64,000 bases of DNA from Mugil cephalus. Lineage: Eukaryota > Chordata > Actinopteri > Mugiliformes > Mugilidae. The position numbers and the translations under genes were made by a program. A model generated the notes under the pieces. The model searched no databases. It saw only the letters and a list, made by a program, of their open reading frames with translations, and was not told the DNA's origin. Location of the stretch: positions 9,090,357-9,154,356 of the forward strand of contig NC_061789.1 in assembly GCF_022458985.1 (NCBI RefSeq). The letters run 5' to 3'. Shown in pieces: positions 28,896 to 41,000 of this stretch. Every line of letters starts with the position of its first letter. The stretch's first letter is position 1.

Positions 28896-29061
28896 TTTGC
28901 GCATGCGCTTCGTTGACGTTGAGCGTCTTCCTCTTTCCAGGGAGAGGCGCAGTTCGCCGCGAACGAGCTTCACACTCTCACACCCTCTCAACGCCGGTAG
29001 GTTGTGGGCGGACCTGACAGGATAAACAACCCATCCGGAGCTCCGCGATCACACGACGCGG
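28896..29061 (+). promoter_or_regulatory. Likely trpm4 promoter / 5' UTR, CpG-rich
   Basis: CpG-rich stretch directly upstream of trpm4 exon 1. It holds a perfect GCGCATGCGC palindrome at 28899-28908, which is the known NRF-1 consensus, followed by ttgacgttgagcgtc. No TATA box is visible, as is usual for CpG promoters. The transcription start cannot be placed from sequence. Confidence 0.55.
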
Positions 29062-32000
29062 ATGCAGGGACGCGAGATGAATGAGTTGGAGATAGAGAGG
29101 AACGGCGGAAAAGTTGGGAGCAAGAAAGAGAAAGATCAGGTACGTGCGCGCTCACAATGGGAGGCACAGAACTGTAGCGTGTGTGGTTATTTCTGGTTAG
29201 GTTTGATCCAGTAGAATAAGATGAGAAAAGTTGTTCGGTTGTTGAAGATGCTGCTGTTCCAGTCGAGACATGCAGGGTGAGTCCTCAGGCTCTCCGCTGG
29301 TATGAAGTCTCAGGGGTCCCTGCTGACTGCAGAAGTGTCTGATCATATCACTCACTCAGACTAAAGTTATTCCTTACTCTAGTGAAAAAAAAAAAAAAAA
29401 AAGTTTCGTTTTTAACTTCTTACATAAACTGCACGAAAAACATCAACTGGGGATTTTCTAATGTTTATAGAAGTTTATTTACACCTGTTTGGATGAGTAA
29501 CGTTTGGGGACAACATGGATAAATCCTTGTTATTGTGGAAGCAGAGTGGAGGAGAGAATATATACAAAAATGAGCCACATCAAAGAATACAGCCTCTGAC
29601 TTTATAAACCTGTGGACGATTCAAACATGGCTTGGTGAACACACATACGTGCAGACATTTACAGGTAGAGACTGAACCAGTTAATAGTAAAACCTGCTGG
29701 TATCTCCTCTCTGATGATGTCTTTTCTTGCCATGGCAAGAGACAGCAGAGCAATAGAGACTATAAATGAGTCCATAGGTTGTCATGCGCAGGTATGTGCA
29801 GGTATATACAGGAATGTGAGTGCTGTTGAAACCATATGCACAGCTTTATTGACATGCTATAAAACATGATACGTAAGAGACATGCAGTCAAAGACGTATT
29901 CACATCTATGTACAAACAATGATATGAAGCAATTTTAAAGTGTGATTTATTGCCTCTTATAGGCGCCAAAAAAATGTCACTTATGCAAGTGAACACGCGC
30001 CAGTCAAACAGATGAGCTTATATGCCCACAATCTGTCAGTGTGTATTTAATGTTGAACGTGTGTTTGAAAGCCACTAAGTATTGAAAAACAAAAAGCCAG
30101 CGCTGCGTTCCTCAGAAATGCCCTTCAAAGCCTTCCCGTGTGGGCTTGTTGTAAGTGCAGAGATTATTAGTCCCAGCTGGACGGCGCTTTATAACTCCCG
30201 TGTTTTCATGATAACAAGAGGAGAAGGGGCATCGGCAGCAGAGGAGCTTCAACTTTCCCACAAGAGTTCTCCGTTGTGATTGAAAAGTTTTATGTGGGAA
30301 AGAAAGAGAGTTTCATATGGGCTGGTTTTACTGCACACCTGTAGCTGAATTTGACAGATTAGCAAAAGCATCTTGGTTCTATGTGTTAAATGTGTGTTGA
30401 GCTACTTTGTAAATTCACACACTGTTAAAAAGAGAGAGAGAGAGGCCATAATCATCATAATCAGCCCTTTTCACTTGTTGACTTGTCATAACAATAATAA
30501 TGCAACAAAACTGTCTGAATTGCATCTAAATGAGCCTACAGTGCTTTCCTACCAAAACTGCTCTGCTCTCTAAAAAAAACCCTGAACTGTGGTAGTCCAG
30601 GGTGTGACTGTGGGAACATGTCAACTTAAGAAGCTATGTTAATAACTTTGATAATTAAACAACTAAAAATTTAGTTGAAGATGATTTTTTAGAGTGTGTG
30701 GAGGGCGACTGCAAACTAGAGAGTGCTGCTGAAATATTGCACACCCTCAAGAACGTTTGCATGCACAATGCAAGTCCTGCCAGTCATGAATTACATGTTG
30801 GTGACAGGTTTGACTAAAACATGTTTCAGTTCTGCCTGACAGCAATTTATAAGAGTCACGCATTGGCTAAACTCCTCATGTTGTTGCGTTATTCAAGGCT
30901 AACATGAAGGGTGATGTGTTTTTACACGTCTGGATCTTAACTTGAACGTACAGTAAATAAATCTTTATACAGTCTGCGGTCTAAACCATCAACATCATCC
31001 AATAACTGAAAGGTTGGCGGTTTGTTTCCACTGGTGTATGATTGCAAATGAGTGATGGTGGTCGGAGAGGCCGGATTGGCAGCCATGTTTCTGTAGGTGT
31101 GACTACTGAGGCAGTTTACCACCACCAAGGTGTGACTGTGTGAGCGAATGAATAATGGATCCAATGTGAAGGGTCTTTGAGTGTCCATGAAAAAGCGCTA
31201 CAAAAAACGGATGCATTGTTATAATTATTGATAAGGCTCTTGAAGTGGGAAAGTACTTCCCCTGAACTAAAGCAAAGACAGAAAACAGGTATCAAGCACA
31301 TATTTAAGAACTGTGATTGTTATCAGTCCCTCCACAGTAAAGGTGGGATATTTCCTGGTACAGTTACACACACAAAATAAGTTCCTGTATACCAAAAGTA
31401 CCTATTGTTTACTGGGAGACTGCTTCATGAGAAAAAACTTTCACTTACGGAAAAGGATAAGGCCTCATTCAGACTTCGCATGAACATCCGCCCTGGATGC
31501 GTTCGGGTTAAACAACTTAGAAGAAGAATTTCGTATTTATTTATTTATCTCTGCTTTTGTGTTGGTCATTTTAGAGACTTGCACGAAGCTCAGATTAAAC
31601 CTCAAACCCTGAAAACCTTAAATTCAACTCTGCGCTGTTGGTGTGAATCAGTGACAGAAACATTTCCCGAAAGTGGGTATTGTGTGTTCGAACTAACAAA
31701 GGAATGAGGTCGAATGCGCTACAGACGACCTGGAGACGTGGTCAGAAATCAGATCTCTCCAATTCGACCTCAGTGTTCACACCTGTACTCCAAGCCGGCC
31801 ACTTGTGGCTGGGTCGCTGTGGGGGCGGTTGTCAACGATGTCTGAACTTTATGGTCTTTCTATCACCGTGAGAAAAACTATCAATGGCCTCGAGTTTTAA
31901 GGAGATTTTAGGTAAAGAAGTTTTCTTGCTCAGTTGTGACACTGAACACCAAAAAACAAATTAATATTTTTGGTGTAAAACCGAGTTTGTTGCCCTCTAG

Positions 32001-35000
32001 CCACATACTCCTCACATAGGAAAGAAACGGAGCAGAAGACAGATGCCGTTGTTATTTAGCATTGCGGCATTAGGAGGAGGTCGGGGTGGATGGATGGGTG
32101 AGTGAAAAAGGCATTGGACATTAAAGGAATAAAATACAATTTATAAAAGGTTAGAAAATAATGGAGGCAAAACTCCAGAGCTGGTTGAGCTGAGGGTCAA
32201 GAACAAGGTCATATAAAGGGAAAACAGGATGATGTGTTTGTTTCCTGCCCTGCCCTGACTGGGGTACTGATTCAGGAAATGATCATAATAGTTATTATAT
32301 CCAACGATGTGGATGAAAAAACAAGTTACCATTGAGGTACAACCACAGTTTTATGTGTTATACTTGGAACAACTTAATACTAATCCGTACAAAAATGTCA
32401 TTAAAGTTGAATTAAACATTAAACACTTGTTGGAAGTGATAACTTCACCATGTGTTTAGTTAGTTAATCCAGTTAAATCCTGCTCTCCTGGAGGACTCAC
32501 CAGAGCTAGGCTAGTCAATGCCGTTTCAGAGAAAACAAAAGGCGTGGACGTTTCCGTGGAAGTTTACAGTACGAGGATAACGTGAAATGCTTTGTGCTCG
32601 TATCCTGACTCCTGGAATTGAAATGTCCAATAAAAACAATAAGTGGTGCAACAGCATCAGTTTCGTGGAACCGATGCACCTGTTTGAGTTTAAGTCTTCC
32701 GCGAATTCTGCGACTACTGTAGACTCATTCATCAGTTCCACCTCCACCCTAACCCTTTATAAGAATAGGTGCTCATTCACCTGTTCTCTCACCAGTCAGC
32801 ATAGTATTTCACACAAAAACAAGCTCGGCCAAGATCATGTTTGTGTTCCTAGGCGACTGAAAAAACACAAATGCCATGTTCGTAAAAGGTATGTAGGGAA
32901 CCTCAAACATCCAGACTTCTTCTTCCTTCCTATGTGACAATTTAATGCCATGTCAAGTCACTTTAGCACCTTTTTGTCAGTACAGGAAGCACAGCTGTGT
33001 TAATGATGCATTCCACTTAGCGACGTACCTATTTTGTTTATGCTCGTTCTCAGTTTTATGTTTCATTGGATGGAACGAAGCCATTAATTCACCTGTGCTT
33101 CTCCCTGTTATGACAGTCGAGATGTCTGCTGTCAACAGGGCGAAAAGTAATTTCTAGTGAACCTAGAATCATCAAAAGATATTATATACACTGGTTGCCT
33201 GCTCACGGGCGACTGGAGAAAACAAAGAAGCAAAGGGTCTATGTCTGCAGAGCAAAAAGATGACTGCAGACATAGAGTGGCGTTTCCTAATCTGCCACAT
33301 TTGGTTACACTATAGCTAAACCCATGCACCAGCAAAAACCACAATAGGGGTGTAACCATCATGTTCTAGTTATTTGCACAACAGTGTTTAATTAAATGAC
33401 GCTTTTGAATCTCTGTGCGTTTCAAATAACAAGTTTCAACGCGTTTTTTTCCATACGTAGCTATAGGGTGTAATTTCAAGGGGGCGGCCTGGGAAGCTGA
33501 ATATGTACGTGAACATGAGTACAAATTGTCACCAAAAAGTGAAATGACATTCAGTACAGAACATACCGACAGCAGTGAACAGACGTCCAATAAAAGCCGG
33601 CGCTTTAGTTGTCTGCTTGGATTTAAGATAGCAGGAACCACCCTAGCTGGCAAAGCAAATGCCCCGGCAGACTTTGCTGAAGGCGTCTGCAAAAATTGAC
33701 AGCTGTAGCTTTGAGCAGGAGACAATGGAAGATACACAACACACCTGGCTTGATGTCAAAACAATAAAGCTAGGCTGTTTTTATTCTGCACGGAAACAAA
33801 AAGGTGGCTGCTCTCTCAGGACGATAACACAAGAATGCACTTGTCAAAAGGGAAGACACATAGAGACTTACATCATGGTAGATGATGGTATAAAAGGAGC
33901 GGTGGGGAATTAAAGCAGAAAAATGAACTTTTGTGCATGAGTTTCAAGGAGGGGGATGAAATAGAGGTAAATCTTTACTCTTAAAATGGTATATTCTGTT
34001 AGAATATGAAGAGTTTTGTAAAGTTGGCAAAGTGGGTATAGTGTCTGTCTCGAGTATCACTTTTAATAGGCTACAGTGGGATTTGATCTCTTGATATCAT
34101 TGATGAAAGGGCAGGATGTCTTAAGTGTCCGGTTCAGGGCAACATTCAAAGAACCTAACCCTAACTGTAACCCTAACCCTAGAGCACTAACTGCACCATA
34201 AATCCTTTATCATCTGGGATGCAGAGATTTGAGGAAGTTCAATAGGTGAGAAGAAGAAATTTTATTTGTGCCCATGGTTTCTTGGGTTAGGTTGGAAAGG
34301 TTTCGTTAGATCTTCCTGTGCAGGAGTAGACATCAGAATAAAAGTCAATAAGTAAAAGGTTGAGTCTCGGTTTGAGGACGAAGCTGCTTGAACTCAGGCT
34401 TCTGTGGCTGTTGAGATTGTCAGTCCAATCAAAACTCTGCCAGGTGAATTGTGTGAATGTTGAGGGTGGAAACTCTGTACCGGTTGAACCAGTCCTCGCT
34501 CAGATAATCTTTACAATGAATGATCCTGTAGCAACAAATGTAAAGTTTAATGCGGAAAAAGAGCTCAGGGGAGGTGGTTGCATAACACACCCAAACACCT
34601 TCTAAACACATTATTTACCAGCAGGTTCTGGAGGTTGTGACATTGTCGTGCCACAACTTGAAACCCTCCTCGCTCGTTCCTGACATTTTTTCCCTCGTCC
34701 TCTTCTTTCATCTTCCGCCTGCTGCTCCGACAGTTTGCTTCATCTCTTCCCTTTTTCTCCAGACGGCTGATCACCGTAATCCTTTGTGTGTGATCTTGTG
34801 ATATTCAAGCACATTCCTCCCTTGAGATATTCACGTGAAACTCACATGGCTTCAGGAACTGGGCCGTGTTGTTGGAGTAGCATCTAAATGACGTCTTGTA
34901 GAAAGTCAGACTCGACATTAAAGGATGGTTTCAGATATTCTGCTTCAAATCAGTGACGATTCAACAGTTCGCATACATTAGGAGTCTGTGTCTTTTCTTC

Positions 35001-38000
35001 CATCTCTATACTGACTGAGATTCCTTCCAAATAAGACTGGAGGCAATGGAAAAACCACATTCCTTTTCCTTGATAAAAAAAAAAAAAAAGAAAAGAAATT
35101 ACAGCATATTTTCAGCTCGATGTAATTTGAGGCTAGAAACAGGCAAATCACAGTTGGACAGTTACAAAACGTACTGTATGTTTGACAGTTCTTTCTATCA
35201 TTATTTGCTGATCTGTGACATTCTTCTTGTTAGGCTGATTCGCTGTGGACGCGTGTGTGCCTCTAGAAGTGATCATTTTGGAGCATAATTTTGCATAGAA
35301 GAGGTTCTGTCCTCCATCACGTCCATATGAAGCTCATTACAAAGGAATTTTTTAATGACCCTCAGGAATGTTTACAGCAAGCAAAGCCCGATTCAATGTA
35401 TGTCTGGAGTCTATGCCTTTCGATATCTTCAAAACACCCTGAGGGAATACATCTGGACTCAAGAATGGATTTGTCATATTGTGGAAGTTCAGAGATCACT
35501 GTGATGACAATTTATATGCGTATACAGTGCATAATAAAATGCAGTTTTATTTTGCCACCAAAAAGTACTAAGGATAACAAAAGCTATAGGCCCCTTTGCC
35601 GTTTGTAAACAATGTGACGTTTTTTCGAGGGGCGGGGCTTAACTGGGTGCCAAACATCTCAAACACTATAGCCTGTAAACGGCAGTTAGCATATTTTAAT
35701 GGACTGTTTTGGCTGGAATGGATGAGGAAAACGCATATTATAGACAATATACTAATACACTCACTTCCTGAGACCAGGAGCGTCATTTTAAAAAGCTGAC
35801 TGTGGCTAATGGGACCACACTTTCACTCACTGGATAGACGATTTGATCAAAGGAGGAAGCAAAAGGGACGAAGTCTGGTCTGTCTTTATCAAGTGACGCT
35901 TCTAATACAAAGATATTACAAGTAAGTGGGGTCCCTGTGAAGGGTAACACAATAAATACTAGATATATAACGTGTAACAAGAATTACTAATCAAATAATT
36001 AATCTTATTTGATATGAAGTGTGCCTCTTGTTAATTGTCTCACTCCAATCCTTTCTTTTAGTCGCGTTCAACCAAAGTCGTCTACGACTGTCAGTGGCTG
36101 GTGTGTGATAAAACTTCAAATTAGTGTTTTAGGTTTTGGCACCAAAAGTGACAGCATTAACCACAAGTTTCATTCCTTTTATGCATTTGACCATACAGTA
36201 GTATGTGGACTAGACTACCATTCAGGAAACTACTACTACTACTCCCCCAAAACTTTATGACTAGCAGAGGATGGTTTCGATCCATCGACCTCTGGGTTAT
36301 GGGCCCAGCACGCTTCCGCTGCGCCACTCTGCTTATCCATATGAAATGTTCTTTGAAGACGCAAATTCTCTTTTTTAAATCTCTTTGTTTTGCCTCCAGT
36401 TAACATTGTGATGCCACAGTGACGTAGGCCATGAAGGGGTCTATGGGAAATAAATGCGCTGAGCCTAACATCTAACATTAAACGATTGCGGTGTTTGCAC
36501 CACTGGGGATACACTGGATACGTCTTAAATACTCCAGCATGATCACCCATGAGTAAAGTACAGTTTCAGATACACACTTCACTGTTACAAATGCTAGCAC
36601 TTGACCCCACATGTGGAAGTTCTTTCCTGGCATTTGACCATGTGTGTACTAGAAACTATTACTACTCCCCCAAAACAATTAGCAGAGGATGGTTTCGATC
36701 CATCGACCTCTGGGTTATGGGCCCAGCACGCTTCCGCTGCGCCACTCTGCTTATGCATGTGAGAATCTCTTTGAAGAACCAAAATCTTTCTTTTAAATCT
36801 CTTTGTTTTGCCTCCAGTTAACATCGTGAGGCCACAGTGACGTAGGCCATGAAGAGGTCTGTAGGAAATAAATGTGCTGCGCCTAATATCTAACATTAAC
36901 CGTTTACGATGTTTGCAGCACTGAGGATACACTGGATACGTCTTAAATACTCCAGCATGATCACCCATGAGTAAAGTACAGTTTCAGATACACACTCCAC
37001 TGTTACAAATGCTAGCACTTGACTCCACATGGGGAAATTCTTACTAGAAACTGCTGCTACTACTCCAAAACATGATCATTAGCAGAGGATGGTTTCGATC
37101 CATCGACCTCTGGGTTATGGGCCCAGCACGCTTCCGCCGGCCACTCTGCTTATGCATGTGAGAAATTCCTTGAAGACGCACAATCTTTCTTTTAAATCTC
37201 TTTGTTTACGCCTGTTATTAAGGCTTAGTCCTATTTTTACTTTTGAAGTAATTTTTATCAAGATTCAATATGTAAATAATCTGTGTTTCACAGTGACATT
37301 AAGACATTAAAATATCACAAAGACAACGCTCTTTGAACAAGAACCGCAAGAATTGCATTTCCACTTGCTGACGTTTACTCAAAATGTGATCTGATCTTCT
37401 TCTGACTGAGCTCTGGTTGATACATTCCTACCACAGTGCACATTGTGTACATCTGCTATGGGCGCTGACTGATATTATCTGGACAGGTTATCCAAATACA
37501 GGTCACACGCGACAGGTGCAAATGAGGTAACTGTTTGAGTCAATGTCGGCCTTTTGTCCTTTTCTGCGCATAAATGTATTGCTTTCATTATCTGGGCTGA
37601 ATTACTCATCGAATACGTGCATATAAAAAAATATGAAACTTGTTGGATTCCCGGTGTTTAAACTGTTGCTGTTTTCTGTCTAGTCCACAGCATCTGTCTT
37701 CCTATTTCTCTGTTCTCATCAACCTTTTTTCCTGTCCACAGAGCTGGATACCCAAAATAATTAAGAAGCGAGTGTGCACCACTTTTGTGGAAGACTCTTT
37801 CAGGTAATCTCTTCTCCTCCGTCATCTCTAAAAGGAAAAGTATTGGATTATTCATGTAAACGTCATCAGGAGCCCACACTTCAGTTTTTTGATTTTACTT
37901 GTCATCCAAGAGACATCGTATTGAATTTGCAGAAGCTGCTTTCAAGTTGTTGAGGACATTACAGTTTTTCTTGTTAATTTCATACTTGCTGTCCTTTAGG

Positions 38001-41000
38001 TTTAAATCTAGGTCACTTTTATTTAGATCTTGATGCTTCCACTTGTAGAAATCAAGATTTTCCTTCCTTGCTATGTATTAAATTCCTAAAAAAGATCTGA
38101 CATTGAATATTAGATGTCTATTAAGGGTTCAGACAGGACGTGGAATCACTGTGAAATATGAATTCTTGATCAGAATTCATTGCTAAATGCATCTGTGAGG
38201 TACAAACAAGACATTTTTTAGAAACACATTCACATCTGCATGAATCCATCACTGTGCGCTGTGGCACTTTTAGTTTGAGAGGTGCACCATCACCAATATA
38301 AATATACATCTCTCATTTTTTATCATTTGTGTGGGTTTTCTGTATTTTTGTTTTGTCAGTAATGGAGCGCTGTGTCAGTGTGGTGGCGTGCGGGATGTGC
38401 ACGACTCTGTGGCGACGGGGGACTTCTTCGGAGCAGCCATTGTCACTCAGTGGGACAGCAAGCAGCACTCGTCGGAGTGTCCCACTGACGCCTTCGGAGA
38501 GCTGGAGTTTGCCGGTGCAGGACGCAGACACAGTCATGTGAGTGGGGGCGATGAACGCACACACTGTCACAGATACACCGATCAGTCACAGCATTAGGAG
38601 AAGCAAGGTGTTGACCTGGCCTCCAACTTCACTAGATCCCAAACTGTTCAACTGTCTTTGAGATGATCCACATACACCCCCTCCTCTCAACCTGTAGGAC
38701 CCAAAGACCCCCACTAACAACATCCTGTTACCAGACACCACAGGACACCCTCAGAAGACCCATGTCCATTCTCTGATGAGTCACAACTGCTTTTAAGGCA
38801 CAAGGGAGACCTACACAATATTAGAATGGTGGTCATAATGTTATGCCACGCACCCCGAGTGGCAAAATCACAGTGATAATTACGGTGAGACCGGGGAAAA
38901 TGTGGATTATCAGATCAAATTAAAGACAATTAGACAAGTTGATTAGCCTCAGTTTCAGTTAGTTTAAGTTAGTTTTAGCTCATATGATAAATGTAGCTAA
39001 ATAAAAGATGCTAAGAGCTTCACTGAGAAGTAACGTTAGCCACACAGTACTGTAACATCCGACCAGACGTTAAAAGGATGACGAGGAGTGACCACAAATG
39101 TTCCTTTTATTATTATTTATTGTTGGAACTGAAATAGTTACTGTCGGACGTAACTACATCAAAACAACAACATCCACAAACGTATCAGCCCTCCAGTTTG
39201 AGACTTAAGAAGTAACTTAAGGTGTGACTTTGTCAAAACAATACAGCATAAATTAATATTTCCTGACACTAAATGTGAACCACAACACCAGGTTTCTGTG
39301 ACTGGATTCCAGTTGTTTCTTCGAATTCACCGATCCATTTACTTCTCTTTTCTTTGGCACATATCTGTAAAAATATATCTCTGACTGCTTTTCAGACCTG
39401 TTGGTACAGTTAATCAAACAACAGCTCTTTTTTTTTAATTAATTTTAAAATTCAGACACTATTAAAGTCTATGATTCAAGCTAATGCTGCTAATCTTCAT
39501 GATGAACTGTCACTTTTTGCCACTCAGTGGCCGTAACCATGGAGACTTCGCTTGCTGTGATGTCACGTTCATACCCTCTATGGGTCCATCCTCACAATCT
39601 TCACTCTGTCCCGTCCAGTTTCTGCGGCTGTCGTGCGACACGCCGCCTCAGATCGTCTACACCCTCATGACCGCTCACTGGGGGCTGCCCTCGCCCAATT
39701 TGGTGGTGTCGGTGGTGGGGGGCGAAGGCCACGAGAAGGTCAAGACCTGGGTGAGAGACATCCTGAGAAAAGGGCTGGTGAGAGCGGCACAGAGCACAGG
39801 TAAGAGTAAGAGGCATCCCCTCCAGTGTTTAAGACCATAAGTGTCCTGAAGGAAAGCAAGCACATCAATAAAGTCTGTGGTTATTTTTGTATTTTGCTGT
39901 CGAGCAAAGTCAGCCTCTTACAGAGCTCAGAGTACAGCAGAATTTGCTGACGGGTGTGTGTCAGCGATCATCCCCTGATCAAAATGCACTTAGAAAAGTG
40001 GCCGTTGCAAGAAGCTAATGAATATTTAGTCTGTACTGTAAACGGTAAAGTTTGTAGTACTTAAAATGTTGATGGAACTGATCACATAAAACGAAAGTTA
40101 AGCACATATACTGTGTTTTTTAAAACTTAACTTGAAAACTTTATTTATTTTGTGATCATTTTCATAGTTTTCAAGTTTTCTGAACTTTTATCAAATTATT
40201 CACGTACTTTTATCTTTTTACCTCAGTGTATAAGACAAAATTAAATCAAGTTAAATGAAGTTTAATGAACTTAATAATGCTTAATTAATTCAACTTTATC
40301 AATGCGTAAATAATACTTACTATATTTATATACTATACTATACTTATATTTGTTAAGTTAACTCAGCTTGATTTTCTCAAGTTGTTAGTACCCTACATAA
40401 ATAATATAATATATCATTTTAAATACTGGTCATATCTGTCCAGTACAGATTTTCTGGGTCACACTGAAAGTCACTGTACAATAAAATCTATATTTAATAT
40501 TTACACTGAAAAACAAAAGAAGAAAAATTAAGACGTTTCACATCATTTAGTTTTCAGACCAAATCAAGTAGATCTGTAAAATGATCTATAGAAACAAATC
40601 CATGGAACTTTTCATTGAACAATGACCAGAAAAAGACAGTTGAACTAGCAAGCAAGCTGTGCAGCAATGAAATCAGCTGGACTGTGAATAACCAGTTAAA
40701 TCAAATCCAAATCAACACTTTAGACAGTGCATTCAAGCATGATAAATGCGTCTTGTAGTAACATTTCAGTCTCAGAGGGCTTCGCTCTTCGCAACAAGTA
40801 CAATTTAATGCAATCCATCATCGTTTCTTCATTTTGTAATTTGGAGAAAAACAGCTCATGTATCTTCTACAGTTGTACATGCAACCAGTGTTTACTCTCC
40901 CTTAGTGCTAATCTTTTAAAGCAGGGGGTCTTCAACGTTTTTCAGGCCAAGGGCCCCCAAACTGATGGAGAGATTTAAGTAGGGACCCCCTCTGACCCCC

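Larger units (their letters stand above)
36188..37200 (-). repeat. Three tandem units of about 400 bp, each with tRNA-iMet
   Basis: tRNA copies start at 36262, 36680 and 37080 (spacing 418 and 400). Flanks repeat too: 'ctactactcccccaaaa' before, and 'aaatctctttgttttgcctc' and 'cacagtgacgtaggccatga' after. The third unit ends early. Confidence 0.88.
29140..37741 (+). other. trpm4 intron 1 (8.6 kb)
   Basis: Holds three antisense tRNA-iMet copies (36262-37150), a perfect hairpin (33238-33276) and a short run of CCCTAA-type sequence at 34146-34182. The rest contains no reading frame with a recognisable product. Its size is typical for first introns, and enhancers cannot be judged from sequence. 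Confidence 0.8.

Noticed and set aside
34146-34182. CCCTAA-like run suggesting a telomeric insertion
   Set aside because: Only about four imperfect units; too short for an interstitial telomere. The similar 7250-7330 stretch belongs to a mobile element.
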